From contig JAADEP010000007.1 in NCBI GenBank assembly GCA_013153335.1, forward strand, positions 1-17,502: a stretch of DNA of 17,502 nucleotides. The letters run 5' to 3'. The stretch comes from Chloroflexota bacterium. GTDB taxonomy: Bacteria > Chloroflexota > Anaerolineae > Anaerolineales > DRMV01. The position numbers and the translations under genes are program-made. Position 1 is the stretch's first letter; every line of letters begins with the position of its first letter. Shown piece after piece: positions 6,718 to 14,549 of this stretch. The notes beneath the pieces are model-generated. The model was not told the DNA's origin. It searched no databases and saw only the letters and a list, made by a program, of their open reading frames with translations.

Positions 6718-7119
6718 ATGTCAGAACGCAATGATTTCGGAGCTTTTCTCGCCGGCATGATCGTCGGGGGCGCGCTGGGCGCCATTGTCGCGCTGCTCTA
6801 CGCGCCCCAACCGGGTGAGGAAGTGCGCACGCTGCTCAAGGAAAAGAGCGTGGAGCTCAAGGACCGCGCCGCGAGCGTTTCGGGCGAGGCGCGCACCAAG
6901 CTGGAGAAGACGGTCGCGCAGTTGCAAGAGCAGGTCGCGGAATTGAGCCGCACGCTGCAAGAGCAGGTCGTGGTGCTCAAAGAGCGCGGGAGCAAGGCTT
7001 CGGGTGAGGCTGAGGCCACGGTCGAGGCCGAAATCCGCGCGGAGGTCGAGCAAGCCCTGGACGAGGCCATGAACAGCGCTTCCCAGGACGGCGACGACAG
7101 CGCGGTTGAAGCGTGGTAA
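6718..7119 (+). CDS. YtxH-domain protein (133 aa)
   Basis: The N-terminus has the YtxH hallmark: a single glycine-rich membrane helix (FGAFLAGMIVGGALGAIVAL, about 6-25) followed directly by LLYAPQPGEEVR, the family's 'LxAPxSGxExR' motif. The remaining ~100 residues are strongly helical and charged with heptad-like repeats (for example TVAQLQEQVAELSRTLQEQV), suggesting a cytosolic coiled coil. YtxH proteins are small membrane proteins linked in some bacteria to general stress responses; the molecular role is unclear. I chose the ATG at 6718 over the in-frame GTG at 6712 because AGGAGG (6706-6711) is six bases from the ATG and touches the GTG. It is the second gene of a pair and is followed by a strong intrinsic terminator. 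Confidence 0.88.
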   Translation: MSERNDFGAFLAGMIVGGALGAIVALLYAPQPGEEVRTLLKEKSVELKDRAASVSGEARTKLEKTVAQLQEQVAELSRTLQEQVVVLKERGSKASGEAEATVEAEIRAEVEQALDEAMNSASQDGDDSAVEAW

Positions 7120-7138
7120 ACTTGAGGCCGAGGGTTGG

Positions 7139-7170
7139 CGCGGCGGGGGTGCCCGCCGCGTTTCTTTTTC
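7139..7170 (+). terminator. Intrinsic terminator after the YtxH gene
   Basis: A perfect 9-bp stem (CGCGGCGGG at 7139-7147 with CCCGCCGCG at 7152-7160) closes a 4-nt loop and is followed at once by TTTCTTTTTC. It lies 19 nt after the stop codon and has all the features of a Rho-independent terminator. Confidence 0.92.
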
Positions 7171-7206
7171 TCGGCCCTGGGTTCGAGCCCCGTCCGCGGA
7201 GGGAGG

Positions 7207-8085
7207 ATGCCGGGCACCTTGTATCTGGTGGCCACCCCTATTGGGAACCTGGAAGACATCACCCTGCGCGCGCTGCGCGTGTTGCGAGAGGCCGATTGGA
7301 TCGCGGCCGAAGACACCCGGCGTACCGCGCAGCTCCTGGCCCATTATCAGATTTCCACCCCCCTGGTGCGTTACGACGAACACAGCCACGCGCGGCAGGC
7401 CCCGCGGCTCTTGCGCGCGCTTGACCAAGGCCAGACCGTGGCCCTGGTCTCTGACGCGGGCACGCCCTTGCTGCACGACCCCGGTTATGCCTTGGTGCGC
7501 GCGGCTTTGGACGCGGGGCACACGGTGGTGCCCATCCCCGGCCCGAGCGCGGTGTTGACCGCGCTGGTCGCGTCCGGGCTGCCCGCCGTGCCTTTCGCGT
7601 TCGCGGGCTATCCCCCGCGGAAGGCCGCGAAGCGCCGGCGCTGGCTGCAAGATTGGGACGCGTGGCCCCACACGTTGGTGCTGCTCGAGGCCCCGCATCG
7701 GCTTTTGGCCACGTTGGACGATATGGCCGCGCTCTGGCCCGACCGCGCGCTGGCTGTTGGTCGCGAGTTGACCAAGCGCTACGAAGAGTTTTGGCGCGGG
7801 ACCGTAGCCCAGGCCGCGGCGCATTTCCGCGAGCATCCCCCGCGGGGCGAGTTCACGTTGGTCCTGGGCCCGAAGGCGCCGGCCGAGCCCGACGCGCGCT
7901 GGCCCGAAGCCGCGTTGGAGCAAGCCATCGCGCGCGGGTTGGCCCAGGGCGAAGCGCCTTCCGCGTTGGCCCGCCAGCTCGCTCGGGCCAGCGGTTGGCC
8001 GCGTCGCGAGGTGTATCAGCGCATTCAGCAGGCCCAAGGCCGCGCGTCCGACCAGGAGGCAGCGCATGCACCCAACCCTGACTGA
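7207..8085 (+). CDS. rsmI: 16S rRNA (cytidine1402-2'-O)-methyltransferase RsmI (292 aa)
   Basis: RsmI uses S-adenosylmethionine to methylate the ribose 2'-O of C1402 in 16S rRNA, in the decoding centre. The protein has the tetrapyrrole-methylase fold with family motifs in order: LYLVATPIGNLEDITLRAL at the N-terminus, AAEDTRRT, VALVSDAGTPLLHDPGY, VVPIPGPSAVLTAL, FAGYPPRK, LLEAPHRL, and GRELTKRYEEFWRG. The length is normal for the family, with a C-terminal helical domain. I placed the start at 7207 because the family begins with a few residues before LVATPIGN and because GGAGGGAGG lies just before this ATG; the in-frame TTG at 7135 falls within the terminator region. Its end overlaps cobS by 20 bases. 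There is no obvious promoter between the terminator at 7170 and this start. Confidence 0.97.
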   Translation: MPGTLYLVATPIGNLEDITLRALRVLREADWIAAEDTRRTAQLLAHYQISTPLVRYDEHSHARQAPRLLRALDQGQTVALVSDAGTPLLHDPGYALVRAALDAGHTVVPIPGPSAVLTALVASGLPAVPFAFAGYPPRKAAKRRRWLQDWDAWPHTLVLLEAPHRLLATLDDMAALWPDRALAVGRELTKRYEEFWRGTVAQAAAHFREHPPRGEFTLVLGPKAPAEPDARWPEAALEQAIARGLAQGEAPSALARQLARASGWPRREVYQRIQQAQGRASDQEAAHAPNPD

Positions 8086-8842
8086 GCGCGTCGCGGCCAG
8101 GCTGCGGGACGTATGGGCCGCGTGTTGGGCCGCGGGCTCGATGCTCACCGTCGTGCCCTGGCCGGCCGCGCCCGAATCGCTCCCGCCCGAGCGCCGGGCC
8201 CGGAGCCTGGCTTGCTACCCCGCGATCGGGCTTGGGTTGGGCCTGGGGCTTTGGGCCTTCGCGCGCGTGGCCTCGATCCTGCTGGGGCCGACCATGGCCG
8301 GGTGGCTCCTGGCGCCCCTGCTCGCGTTGCTCACGGGCGGCTTTCACCTCGACGGCTTGATGGACGCGGCCGATGGCCTTTTCGGCGGCCATACGCCCGA
8401 AGAACGGCTGCGCATCATGCGCGATGAGCGTGTCGGCGCGTTCGGCGTCACCGCGGCCCTGGTGGTCTTCGGCACCAAAATGGCGGCCCTGGGCACCGGC
8501 GTGCCGTGGCAGGCCCTGTTGCTCGCGCCCATGTGGGCCCGCTGGGCCGCGGTGTGGGCTGTGGTCCGTTATCCCTACGCGCGCGAGCAGGGCCTGGGCC
8601 ACGGGCTCAAAGCCTACAGCCGGCCGCGCGATCTCGCCTTCGCGACCGGCTTCGCGGTTGTGGTCTCGCTGCTCTTGGCCCCCGGTTGGGCCTTCGGGCT
8701 GATCACCCTGCTCTTGGTGCACCTCTTCGTCTATGGCCTGGGCGAACGGGTCCCGGGCTTGACGGGCGATTTGTACGGCGCCCTCATCGAGATCGTCGAG
8801 ACCGTGCTTTGGGTGCTGGCCCATTCCCCCCTTCTGTGGTAA
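8066..8842 (+). CDS. cobS: Adenosylcobinamide-GDP ribazoletransferase CobS (258 aa)
   Basis: CobS is the integral membrane enzyme that joins adenosylcobinamide-GDP and alpha-ribazole (or its phosphate) in the last steps of cobalamin assembly. Diagnostic motifs are present: GGFHLDGLMDAADGLFGG (91-108), RLRIMRDERVGAFG (114-127), and near the C-terminus GLTGDLYGALIEIVETV. Hydrophobic helices are spread along the protein as expected. The length is typical. The ATG at 8066 has AGGAGG (8054-8059) six bases upstream, inside the end of rsmI, so the two genes are probably translationally coupled. No other cobalamin gene lies in the window, so the rest of the pathway must be elsewhere or the organism salvages cobinamide. 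Confidence 0.96.
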   Translation: MHPTLTERVAARLRDVWAACWAAGSMLTVVPWPAAPESLPPERRARSLACYPAIGLGLGLGLWAFARVASILLGPTMAGWLLAPLLALLTGGFHLDGLMDAADGLFGGHTPEERLRIMRDERVGAFGVTAALVVFGTKMAALGTGVPWQALLLAPMWARWAAVWAVVRYPYAREQGLGHGLKAYSRPRDLAFATGFAVVVSLLLAPGWAFGLITLLLVHLFVYGLGERVPGLTGDLYGALIEIVETVLWVLAHSPLLW

Positions 8843-8876
8843 AGGCCCTCGACGTGCGCCTTATGCTCGCGCAAAA

Positions 8877-8911
8877 TTGCACTTCGCCCCACGGCCAAAT
8901 CGGTATAAAAT
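8877..8911 (+). promoter_or_regulatory. Possible promoter for the GT-C/NHL gene
   Basis: The AT-rich GGTATAAAAT contains a TATAAA box (8904-8909) about 55 nt before the TTG start, and TTGCAC (8877-8882) resembles a -35. The 21-nt spacer is longer than ideal, so one of the two elements may be chance. Confidence 0.4.
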
Positions 8912-8952
8912 AGACCCTTGATGTTCGGTGGCGCGAGTCCACGCTGAAGGGC

Positions 8953-8960
8953 GGAGGTGA
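8953..8960 (+). promoter_or_regulatory. Strong ribosome-binding site supporting a TTG start
   Basis: GGAGGTGA, fully complementary to the end of 16S rRNA, ends four bases before the TTG at 8965. No ATG or GTG lies at a workable distance in this frame, so this site decides the start codon. Confidence 0.8.
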
Positions 8961-8964
8961 CCCC

Positions 8965-11900
8965 TTGAAGGATTCCCCAAACACGACGTCGCGCTCCTGG
9001 CTCGACCGCCCGGTGGTTCCCGGTTGGCCGGTGCGCTGGGAGCATGTACTGTTCGGCGGCATCGTGCTGGTGGCCGTCCTCACCCGGTTTGTGGATTTGG
9101 GCGTGCGGGTTATGAGCCATGACGAGAGCCTGCATGTGTATTATTCCTGGCGCTTTTACAAAGGCCAGGGTTACCAGCACACGCCCATGATGCACGGCCC
9201 GCTGCAATTTCACCTCATCGCCCTGACCTACTTCCTGTTCGGCGATAACGACTTCACCTCGCGCATCCCCCACGCGGTGGCCAGCGTGCTCACTGTGCTC
9301 GCGCTATGGCCCTGGCGCCGCTACCTGGGCCGCTGGGGGACGTTGATCGCGGCCGGGCTGATGGTGATTTCGCCCTACATGCTCTACTATGGCCGCTACG
9401 CGCGCAACGAAGCCTTTGTCGCGCTCTTTGGCGTGATCATGCTCTGGGCCATCTTGCGCTACCTCGAGACCGGCGCGGACCGGTACCTGTATTGGCTCAC
9501 GGGCGTCACCATCCTGCATTACACGGCCAAAGAAACGTCCTTTATTTACACCGCGCAAGCCCTGGTTTTCTTGGGCTTGCTGGTCTTGTTGCACACGATG
9601 AACACGCCCTGGCAGCGCCCTACCTTGAAATACGTCCTCTCCTTTGCGTTGTTCACCGCCGGGGTGTTGGCGGCCTTGGGGGTGCTCATTCAAAGCCGCA
9701 TGTCCATGCTAGCCGCCCAGGGGGGGCAGACCACCTTCCTCTCGTCCGGAGCGCTTTCCTCGATCACCAAGCTGTTTTTCTGGGCCGCGCTGATCGCGCT
9801 GGGCCTGGGTGTGCTCGTGCTGGTGCTGGGCTATGGCCGGCGCAAACTACGCGTGTTGCGGGAAGTGCACCTGATCGTGCTGCAGTTGAGCCTCATCATG
9901 CCCATGCTCGCGCCTTTCGCGGTCTCGATCGCCAAGAAGGGGCACGATGTTTACGTGGACGCCTCGGCCCTCACCATGGGCGATGTGATCCTCAATGCGG
10001 GGTTTGTGAGCCTGTTCTTCGCGCTGGGCGTGGGCCTGGTGTTTTGGCTTTGGGATTGGCGTCGGTGGTGGCCCCAGGCGTTGCTCTTTTGGGCCGTGTT
10101 CACCTTCTTTTACACTTCGGCGTTCACCAACATCGCGGGCTTCGCGAGCGGCATTGTGGGTTCGCTCGGGTATTGGCTCGCGCAGCAAGGCGTCAAACGC
10201 GGGAACCAGCCTTGGTACTACTACCTGGTCATCCACATCCCCATCTATGAGTATCTGCCGGCTTTGGGCTTTTTGCTCGCGGGCCTGACGCAATTCGCCC
10301 GCCGGTTGAAGCAATGGCTTTTCCCGAGCTACGAAGCTTCGGCCCGGCCCGCAGCGCCTGAAAGGGACCCTTCGCAGCTCGCGTTCGCGTTGCTATGGTA
10401 CTGGAGCCTGACCAGCGTCCTGGCCTACACCCTGGCCGGGGAGAAGATGCCCTGGCTCACGGTGCACATCGCGTGGCCGATGATTCTGACCACGGGCTGG
10501 TGGTTGGGCCGACTGGTCGCCCAGCTCGATTGGCCCTGGCGCGCGTGGTCATCCCTGGTCGCGCTGTTTGCCGCGGCCGTGTTCTTCGTGCTCGGCCTGA
10601 GCCGACTGATGAGCAAAGTCCTGGTCCAGCCCTGGCCGAATTTGAGCGCGCGCACCCTCGACGCGTTGCTTTGGCTTGGCGACGTGTTCTTGCTTGCGCT
10701 GATCGTCTTGATCAGCGCATGGGCGCTCGTCCGGCTTGGGACGCAGTTCTCGCTCAAAAGCCTGGCCGTGACGTTGACCCTGGCCTTTTTCGCGGTGCTC
10801 GCGGGTCTGACCTGGCACACCGCGTACCAGGCGGCTTACATCCATTATGACCAGGCCAACGAGTTTTTGGTCTATGCCCACTCCGCACACGGGGTGCGCG
10901 TGGCCGTGGACCAAATTGAGGCCATCGCGTTTCGCCTCTACGATGGCCGGGATATGCCCGTCGCGTACGACGACGCGGTGTCATGGCCCATGAGTTGGTA
11001 CTTCCGCAATTACACGAACCAACGCTATTACGGCTCTGAGCCCACGCGCGCGCTGCGTGATGTGCCGGTGATTTTGGTCGGCGCGCGCAATTATGGCAAA
11101 ATCGAGCCGGTCGTGGGCAACCTGTATTACCAGATCGAGTACATCCGCATGGTCTGGCCCATGGAGGATTACCGCAACCTCACCTGGGAGCGCATCAAGA
11201 ACGCGCTGCTTGACCCGCAGATGCGCAAAGCGCTCTTCCAAATTTGGCTGAACCGCGATTTCTCCCTCTACGCGCAGCTCAAGAACCGGGATGACCTCCG
11301 GTTGTCGAACTGGAATCCCTCGGACCGGATGCGGATGTACCTTCGCAAGGATGTCGCGGCCAAGATGTGGGAATTCGGCCTGCGCCCAAGCACGGATCTG
11401 CAGCCTGAGGACCCCTTTGAGAAGCGCGCGGTGTTCACCGAGCCCGTGTATGTGCTGGGCCAGCGCGGCGCGGGGTTGGGGCAGTTCCAGGGCCCACGGG
11501 ATGTCGCGGTCGCGGCCGACGGCTCGCTATACATCGCCGACACGTTCAACCACCGCATCCAACACCTCGACCCCGACACGGGCGAGGTGCTGCACGTATG
11601 GGGCAGCCCGACCGACCCTAACGCGCCCCGGCCTGAGCAGCTCAACGAGCCTTGGGGCATCGCGGTGGGCCCGGATGGCCGCGTATACGTGGCGGATACG
11701 TGGAATTACAGCGTCAAGGTCTTTTCGCCCACCGGCGAGTTGCTGCAGGTGTGGACGACCTTTGACGACCCACCCCAAACCTTCTGGGGCCCGCGCGATG
11801 TCGCGGTGGATGACCAGGGCCGGGTGTATATCACCGATACGGGCAACAAGCGCGTGGTGGTCTTCCGCGAAGACGGCACGTTTATCGACAGCATCGGCGG

Positions 11901-12354
11901 CGCGGGCGCGTTGCCAGGCCAATTCGATGAGCCCGTCGGCCTGGCTTTAGACGCGGACGGCCTGCTCTACGTCGCGGATACGTGGAACCAGCGCATTCAG
12001 GTGCTGCAGTGGACGGACGACATGCTTACGGTGTTGCGCACGTGGGACGTGTACGGCTGGTTCGGCCAGGGTATGGAGAACAAGCCGTACCTCGCGGTCG
12101 ACGACCAGGGCCGGGTGTACGCCTCGGACCCCGAGGCGCATCGGCTGTTGGTCTATGACGCGCAAGGGCAGCCGTTGTACGCGTGGTACGGCCCTGAGGA
12201 CCAGCCGCTCGGCGTCATCAACGGCGTGGCCTGGGATCCCGGGCGCAAGGTCGTCTGGGTGGTGGACGCGAGCCGGGGCCAGGTTTTGGCCTTTGCTCCG
12301 GTGGAAGGCCCGGTGCCCAACGCGGGGGCGTCTACGGAACCCGCGCAACCTTAA
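8965..12354 (+). CDS. GT-C family membrane glycosyltransferase fused to NHL beta-propeller, TIGR03663/Agl23-like (1129 aa)
   Basis: The N-terminal two thirds (about 28-640) form a polytopic membrane domain of the GT39/PMT-like GT-C superfamily. It includes the early acidic loop SHDESLHVYYSWRFYKGQG (D53, E54) and the TPMMHGPLQFHL motif, which are typical of this group. Such enzymes transfer sugars from polyprenyl-phosphate donors on the outer face of the membrane. TIGR03663 proteins are annotated as 'flippase activity-associated protein Agl23'. After a soluble segment (about 640-825), residues 826-1112 make about six NHL/propeller blades (pattern GPRDVAVAADGSLYIADT). The propeller should be extracytoplasmic and may bind protein or glycan. 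Translation starts at a TTG with an excellent Shine-Dalgarno. The fusion is typical of Chloroflexota, but the sugar and acceptor are not known. It stands alone between cobS and the mechanosensitive channel gene. Confidence 0.88.
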   Translation: MKDSPNTTSRSWLDRPVVPGWPVRWEHVLFGGIVLVAVLTRFVDLGVRVMSHDESLHVYYSWRFYKGQGYQHTPMMHGPLQFHLIALTYFLFGDNDFTSRIPHAVASVLTVLALWPWRRYLGRWGTLIAAGLMVISPYMLYYGRYARNEAFVALFGVIMLWAILRYLETGADRYLYWLTGVTILHYTAKETSFIYTAQALVFLGLLVLLHTMNTPWQRPTLKYVLSFALFTAGVLAALGVLIQSRMSMLAAQGGQTTFLSSGALSSITKLFFWAALIALGLGVLVLVLGYGRRKLRVLREVHLIVLQLSLIMPMLAPFAVSIAKKGHDVYVDASALTMGDVILNAGFVSLFFALGVGLVFWLWDWRRWWPQALLFWAVFTFFYTSAFTNIAGFASGIVGSLGYWLAQQGVKRGNQPWYYYLVIHIPIYEYLPALGFLLAGLTQFARRLKQWLFPSYEASARPAAPERDPSQLAFALLWYWSLTSVLAYTLAGEKMPWLTVHIAWPMILTTGWWLGRLVAQLDWPWRAWSSLVALFAAAVFFVLGLSRLMSKVLVQPWPNLSARTLDALLWLGDVFLLALIVLISAWALVRLGTQFSLKSLAVTLTLAFFAVLAGLTWHTAYQAAYIHYDQANEFLVYAHSAHGVRVAVDQIEAIAFRLYDGRDMPVAYDDAVSWPMSWYFRNYTNQRYYGSEPTRALRDVPVILVGARNYGKIEPVVGNLYYQIEYIRMVWPMEDYRNLTWERIKNALLDPQMRKALFQIWLNRDFSLYAQLKNRDDLRLSNWNPSDRMRMYLRKDVAAKMWEFGLRPSTDLQPEDPFEKRAVFTEPVYVLGQRGAGLGQFQGPRDVAVAADGSLYIADTFNHRIQHLDPDTGEVLHVWGSPTDPNAPRPEQLNEPWGIAVGPDGRVYVADTWNYSVKVFSPTGELLQVWTTFDDPPQTFWGPRDVAVDDQGRVYITDTGNKRVVVFREDGTFIDSIGGAGALPGQFDEPVGLALDADGLLYVADTWNQRIQVLQWTDDMLTVLRTWDVYGWFGQGMENKPYLAVDDQGRVYASDPEAHRLLVYDAQGQPLYAWYGPEDQPLGVINGVAWDPGRKVVWVVDASRGQVLAFAPVEGPVPNAGASTEPAQP
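11440..12300 (+). repeat. NHL/beta-propeller blades encoded in tandem (about six)
   Basis: Six related coding units lie at roughly 11479-11605, 11641-11755, 11782-11898, 11923-12047, 12079-12192 and 12211-12300. The first four have the clear NHL pattern (P-x-x-[VI]-A-V, G-x-[LV]-Y-[VI]-[AT]-D-T, N). The last two are degenerate; blade five reads YASDPEAHR and blade six lacks the G-x-x-Y core. Short DNA identities remain, such as GACCAGGGCCGGGTGTA (near 11813 and 12105) and GCGGATACGTGGAA (near 11692 and 11974), suggesting blade duplication or recent exchange. Confidence 0.8.
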
Positions 12355-12373
12355 CCGGGCCGCATGCTCGGGG

Positions 12374-12388
12374 CCGCGCGGGGCGCGG
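12374..12388 (+). terminator. Weak GC hairpin after the GT-C/NHL gene
   Basis: CCGCGC (12374-12379) pairs with GCGCGG (12383-12388) around a 3-nt loop, 19 nt after the stop codon. There is no T-tract after it (TCGCTCGCTATT follows), so termination here is uncertain. Confidence 0.25.
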
Positions 12389-12450
12389 TCGCTCGCTATT
12401 CGGTAGCTGGCCGAAAAGGCTACAAATCCATTTCGAGGGAGGGTTGAACG

Positions 12451-13269
12451 ATGGAGCTGTGGCTTCAAGAAACGCTCGCTCAGGCGGTCACGTATATCCC
12501 CAAGTTGATCGCCGCGTTGGTCATTTTTGTGGTCAGCCTCTATCTGGCGGGCTTGCTGGCCAAGGTGTTGCACAACATCTTGCGCCGCCGTGAGGTTGAC
12601 CCTGAGGTTTCGCTGCTGTTGGTCCGACTGACCCGGTGGGGGCTCATCATTGTGGGCGCGCTGGTCGCGCTGCAGCAAGCCGGGTTCAAGGTTACGGCCT
12701 TTCTCGCTGGCCTGGGCATCCTCGGTTTTACGGTCGGCTTTGCCCTGCAAGACGTGAGCCGCAACCTGGTCTCGGGTGTGCTGCTGTTGCTCCAGCAGCC
12801 CTTTGACATCGGCGATTTGATCGAAGTGCAGGGCTACCTCGGCCAGGTCGAGGATGTCACCCTGCGCGCGACCGAGCTGCGCACGTTAGACGGTCGTTTG
12901 GTGCTCATCCCCAACGCGGATGTGTTCACCTCGTCGCTGGTCAACTACTCCCGCACCCCGCGGCGCCGCATCGAGATCGACGTCGGTGTGGCCTACGACA
13001 GCGACTTGACCAAGGTGCATGAGGTCGCGCTGGATACGGTGCGCTTGTTGCCTGGAACGCTCGAGGAACCCGCGCCCTGGCTTTGGTTCCACACGTTCAA
13101 CGAGTCGTCCATTGACTTCACCTTGTACTTCTGGGTTGACACCCGCGAGACCGATATCTTCCAGGCCAAGAGCACCGCGCTTCAGGCGATCAAAGAGGCC
13201 TTTGACCGCGAAGGGATCGAGATTCCGTATCCGATCCGCACGGTGTATTTGGAGCAAAGTCAGGGATAA
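12451..13269 (+). CDS. MscS-family small-conductance mechanosensitive channel (272 aa)
   Basis: A membrane channel that opens under membrane tension to release solutes during hypo-osmotic shock. Three helices are visible: about 15-40, 62-78, and the pore-lining glycine/alanine-rich TM3 starting at VTAFLAGLGILGFTVGFALQ (81-100). The MscS beta-domain signature follows with QPFDIGDLIEVQGYLGQVED (116-135) and the segment RLVLIPNADVFTSSLVNYSR. The C-terminal alpha/beta domain is complete, and the length is close to E. coli MscS (286 residues). The ATG is preceded by GGGAGGG with a suitable gap. A short hairpin (GTAGC with GCTAC at 12403-12423) lies upstream. The gene ends 38 nt before the ECF sigma gene, so read-through or co-transcription is possible. 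Confidence 0.94.
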   Translation: MELWLQETLAQAVTYIPKLIAALVIFVVSLYLAGLLAKVLHNILRRREVDPEVSLLLVRLTRWGLIIVGALVALQQAGFKVTAFLAGLGILGFTVGFALQDVSRNLVSGVLLLLQQPFDIGDLIEVQGYLGQVEDVTLRATELRTLDGRLVLIPNADVFTSSLVNYSRTPRRRIEIDVGVAYDSDLTKVHEVALDTVRLLPGTLEEPAPWLWFHTFNESSIDFTLYFWVDTRETDIFQAKSTALQAIKEAFDREGIEIPYPIRTVYLEQSQG

Positions 13270-13307
13270 CGCCCAGCCCTCCCCTGGCGGCCGGGCGAGG
13301 AGGACGT

Positions 13308-13898
13308 ATGCCGGGTCAAGAAGGTGGAATGGCCGCGGCCGACGATCAAACCTTCGTCGCCGTCATTCAAGAATATGCCCCGCGCCTATATCGGCATCTG
13401 CTGCGCTTGCTCCAAGACCCGCAAGACGCGGAAGATGCCTTGCAGGAGACCTTTCTCAAGGCATATCAACACTTGGGCGACTTTCGAGGACAGGCCCGCC
13501 TTTCTACCTGGTTGTACCGCATCGCGACCAACGAGGCGCTGATGCAACTGCGGCGGAAGAACCCGACTATCTTTTCGTTGGAGGCGTTGCAAGGCGACGA
13601 CGCGTATCCTGACGAAATTCTGCTCAACCAGTGGCAGATTTTGCCTGAACAGGCCGCGCTTTCGGCCGAGATGCGCCAAGTGTTGGAGCGTGCGGTGCAA
13701 CGGCTTTCGCCCGCGTTGCGGGTGGTGTTCTTGCTGCGGGATGTGGAGGGCTTTTCCACCCGGGAGACCGCGGAGATTTTGGGCATTAGCTCCGACGCGG
13801 TGAAGACCCGCCTGTCCCGGGCCCGGCTTCGCTTGCGTGAAGCCCTGGCCCGCTATTTTCAAGGAAGTGCGTCCCAGAGGTCGGAGGCGGCCCTATGA
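13308..13898 (+). CDS. ECF-type RNA polymerase sigma factor (196 aa)
   Basis: This is a group-4 (extracytoplasmic function) sigma-70 factor. Region 2 is clear at about 26-78: RLYRHLLRLLQDPQDAEDAL, followed by QETFLKAYQHLGDF and then STWLYRIATNEAL. Region 4, with its helix-turn-helix, lies at about 132-180: LSPALRVVFLLRDVEGFSTR, then ETAEILGISSDAVKTRLSRA. The linker contains an acidic stretch (GDDAYPDEI). The start at 13308 is supported by GAGGAGG (13297-13303) four bases away. A second in-frame ATG at 13329 also has an AGAAGG upstream and cannot be excluded. The stop overlaps the anti-sigma start (ATGA), the usual sign of a co-translated sigma/anti-sigma pair. The inducing signal is not visible. 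Confidence 0.95.
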   Translation: MPGQEGGMAAADDQTFVAVIQEYAPRLYRHLLRLLQDPQDAEDALQETFLKAYQHLGDFRGQARLSTWLYRIATNEALMQLRRKNPTIFSLEALQGDDAYPDEILLNQWQILPEQAALSAEMRQVLERAVQRLSPALRVVFLLRDVEGFSTRETAEILGISSDAVKTRLSRARLRLREALARYFQGSASQRSEAAL

Positions 13899-14152
13899 GC
13901 CGGTCAATGTCCTCGGCGTGCCGTCAGTGGCTGGACCCGATTTCGCAATACGTCGACGGCGAGCTGGAAGAAGAACTGTGCGAGGCGCTGGAAGCGCACT
14001 TGCAGCACTGCCCGGATTGCCGCTTGTACCTGGACACATTGGCCAAAACCGTGCGCATTGTGCGCGCGAGTTTGCGCGAAGTACCCATCGAGCTGCCCTC
14101 AGATTTGCAAGAGCGTATCTTGCGCCGGGTACGGGAGGCGAAATCCAAATGA
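13895..14152 (+). CDS. Zinc-binding anti-sigma factor, zf-HC2/ZAS type (85 aa)
   Basis: This small protein carries the ZAS signature H35-x3-C39-x2-C42 (AHLQHCPDC) after the segment ISQYVDGELEEELCEALEAH, which is typical of anti-sigma factors that bind ECF sigma region 2. There is no transmembrane helix; the C-terminus (50-85) is a soluble helical tail ending EAKSK. It is therefore likely a cytosolic anti-sigma that senses an internal signal such as redox state or zinc, unlike the membrane-anchored majority; that is inference. It overlaps the sigma gene by four bases upstream and hisI by four bases downstream, both as ATGA. Confidence 0.9.
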   Translation: MSRSMSSACRQWLDPISQYVDGELEEELCEALEAHLQHCPDCRLYLDTLAKTVRIVRASLREVPIELPSDLQERILRRVREAKSK

Positions 14153-14547
14153 GCGAGCAACCGCGCCCAGGGCTGCCTCCGGCCTTACGGGCCGTGTTGC
14201 GGTTTGACGAGCGGGGGCTCATCCCCGCGATTGTGCAGGACGCGCGCACCGGCCAGGTGCTGATGCTCGCGTATATGAACGAGACCGCCCTGGCCGAGAC
14301 CCTGCGCACGCGCGAGACGCACTTTTGGTCGCGCAGCCGGCAAACCCTTTGGCACAAGGGCGCGACCTCGGGCAACACGCAACGCGTGGTGGACCTGCGC
14401 GTCGATTGCGACGGGGATACCCTGTTGGTGTTGGTCGAGCCCCAGGGCCCGGCCTGCCATACGGGCGCGACCTCGTGTTTCTTTCGAGCCTGGGATGGCG
14501 AAGGCTGGCGCCCGCTGGCCTTCGCCCCAACCGACCCGGAGAGGTAG
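14149..14547 (+). CDS. hisI: Phosphoribosyl-AMP cyclohydrolase HisI (132 aa)
   Basis: HisI opens the adenine ring of phosphoribosyl-AMP, the third step of histidine synthesis. Motifs of the family are present: QVLMLAYMNETAL (36-48), THFWSRSRQTLWHKGATSGN (57-76), and DLRVDCDGDTLLV (82-94) with the D86/D88/D90 magnesium site and C87. C103 and C110 (GPACHTGATSCF) complete the zinc site. The length matches monofunctional HisI. The frame extends far upstream, but the start at 14149 fits the family N-terminus, overlaps the anti-sigma stop as ATGA, and has GGGAGGCG (14133-14140) eight bases upstream. It is followed after two bases by hisE. Separate hisI and hisE genes are used here instead of the fused HisIE seen in many bacteria. 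Confidence 0.96.
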   Translation: MSEQPRPGLPPALRAVLRFDERGLIPAIVQDARTGQVLMLAYMNETALAETLRTRETHFWSRSRQTLWHKGATSGNTQRVVDLRVDCDGDTLLVLVEPQGPACHTGATSCFFRAWDGEGWRPLAFAPTDPER

Positions 14548-14549
14548 CC

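Noticed and set aside
6111..6785. A 224-codon minus-strand open frame crossing the small membrane protein gene.
   Set aside because: It lies opposite a membrane protein with a convincing layout, promoter and operon partner, and the antisense product has no recognisable domain.
7172..7206. A tRNA-like T-arm (GGGTTCGAGCCCCG) followed by an acceptor-like segment just before rsmI.
   Set aside because: No matching 5' acceptor, D-arm or anticodon arm lies upstream; that space is filled by the terminator and the end of the YtxH gene. The T-stem also has a mismatch.
6721..8148. A 475-codon open frame on the minus strand across ytxH, rsmI and the start of cobS.
   Set aside because: It is a high-GC antisense shadow of three well-supported plus-strand genes, is low in hydrophobic order, and matches no family.
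12403..12427. The GTAGC/GCTAC hairpin and TACAAAT before the MscS gene as a promoter or regulatory RNA.
   Set aside because: The stem is only 5 bp, the -10 likeness is poor, and no -35 or extended element supports it.
13837..14148. An extended N-terminus of about 104 codons in frame with hisI.
   Set aside because: It overlaps the sigma and anti-sigma genes in another frame and is not part of the HisI family; the ATG at 14149 fits family length and the ATGA overlap.
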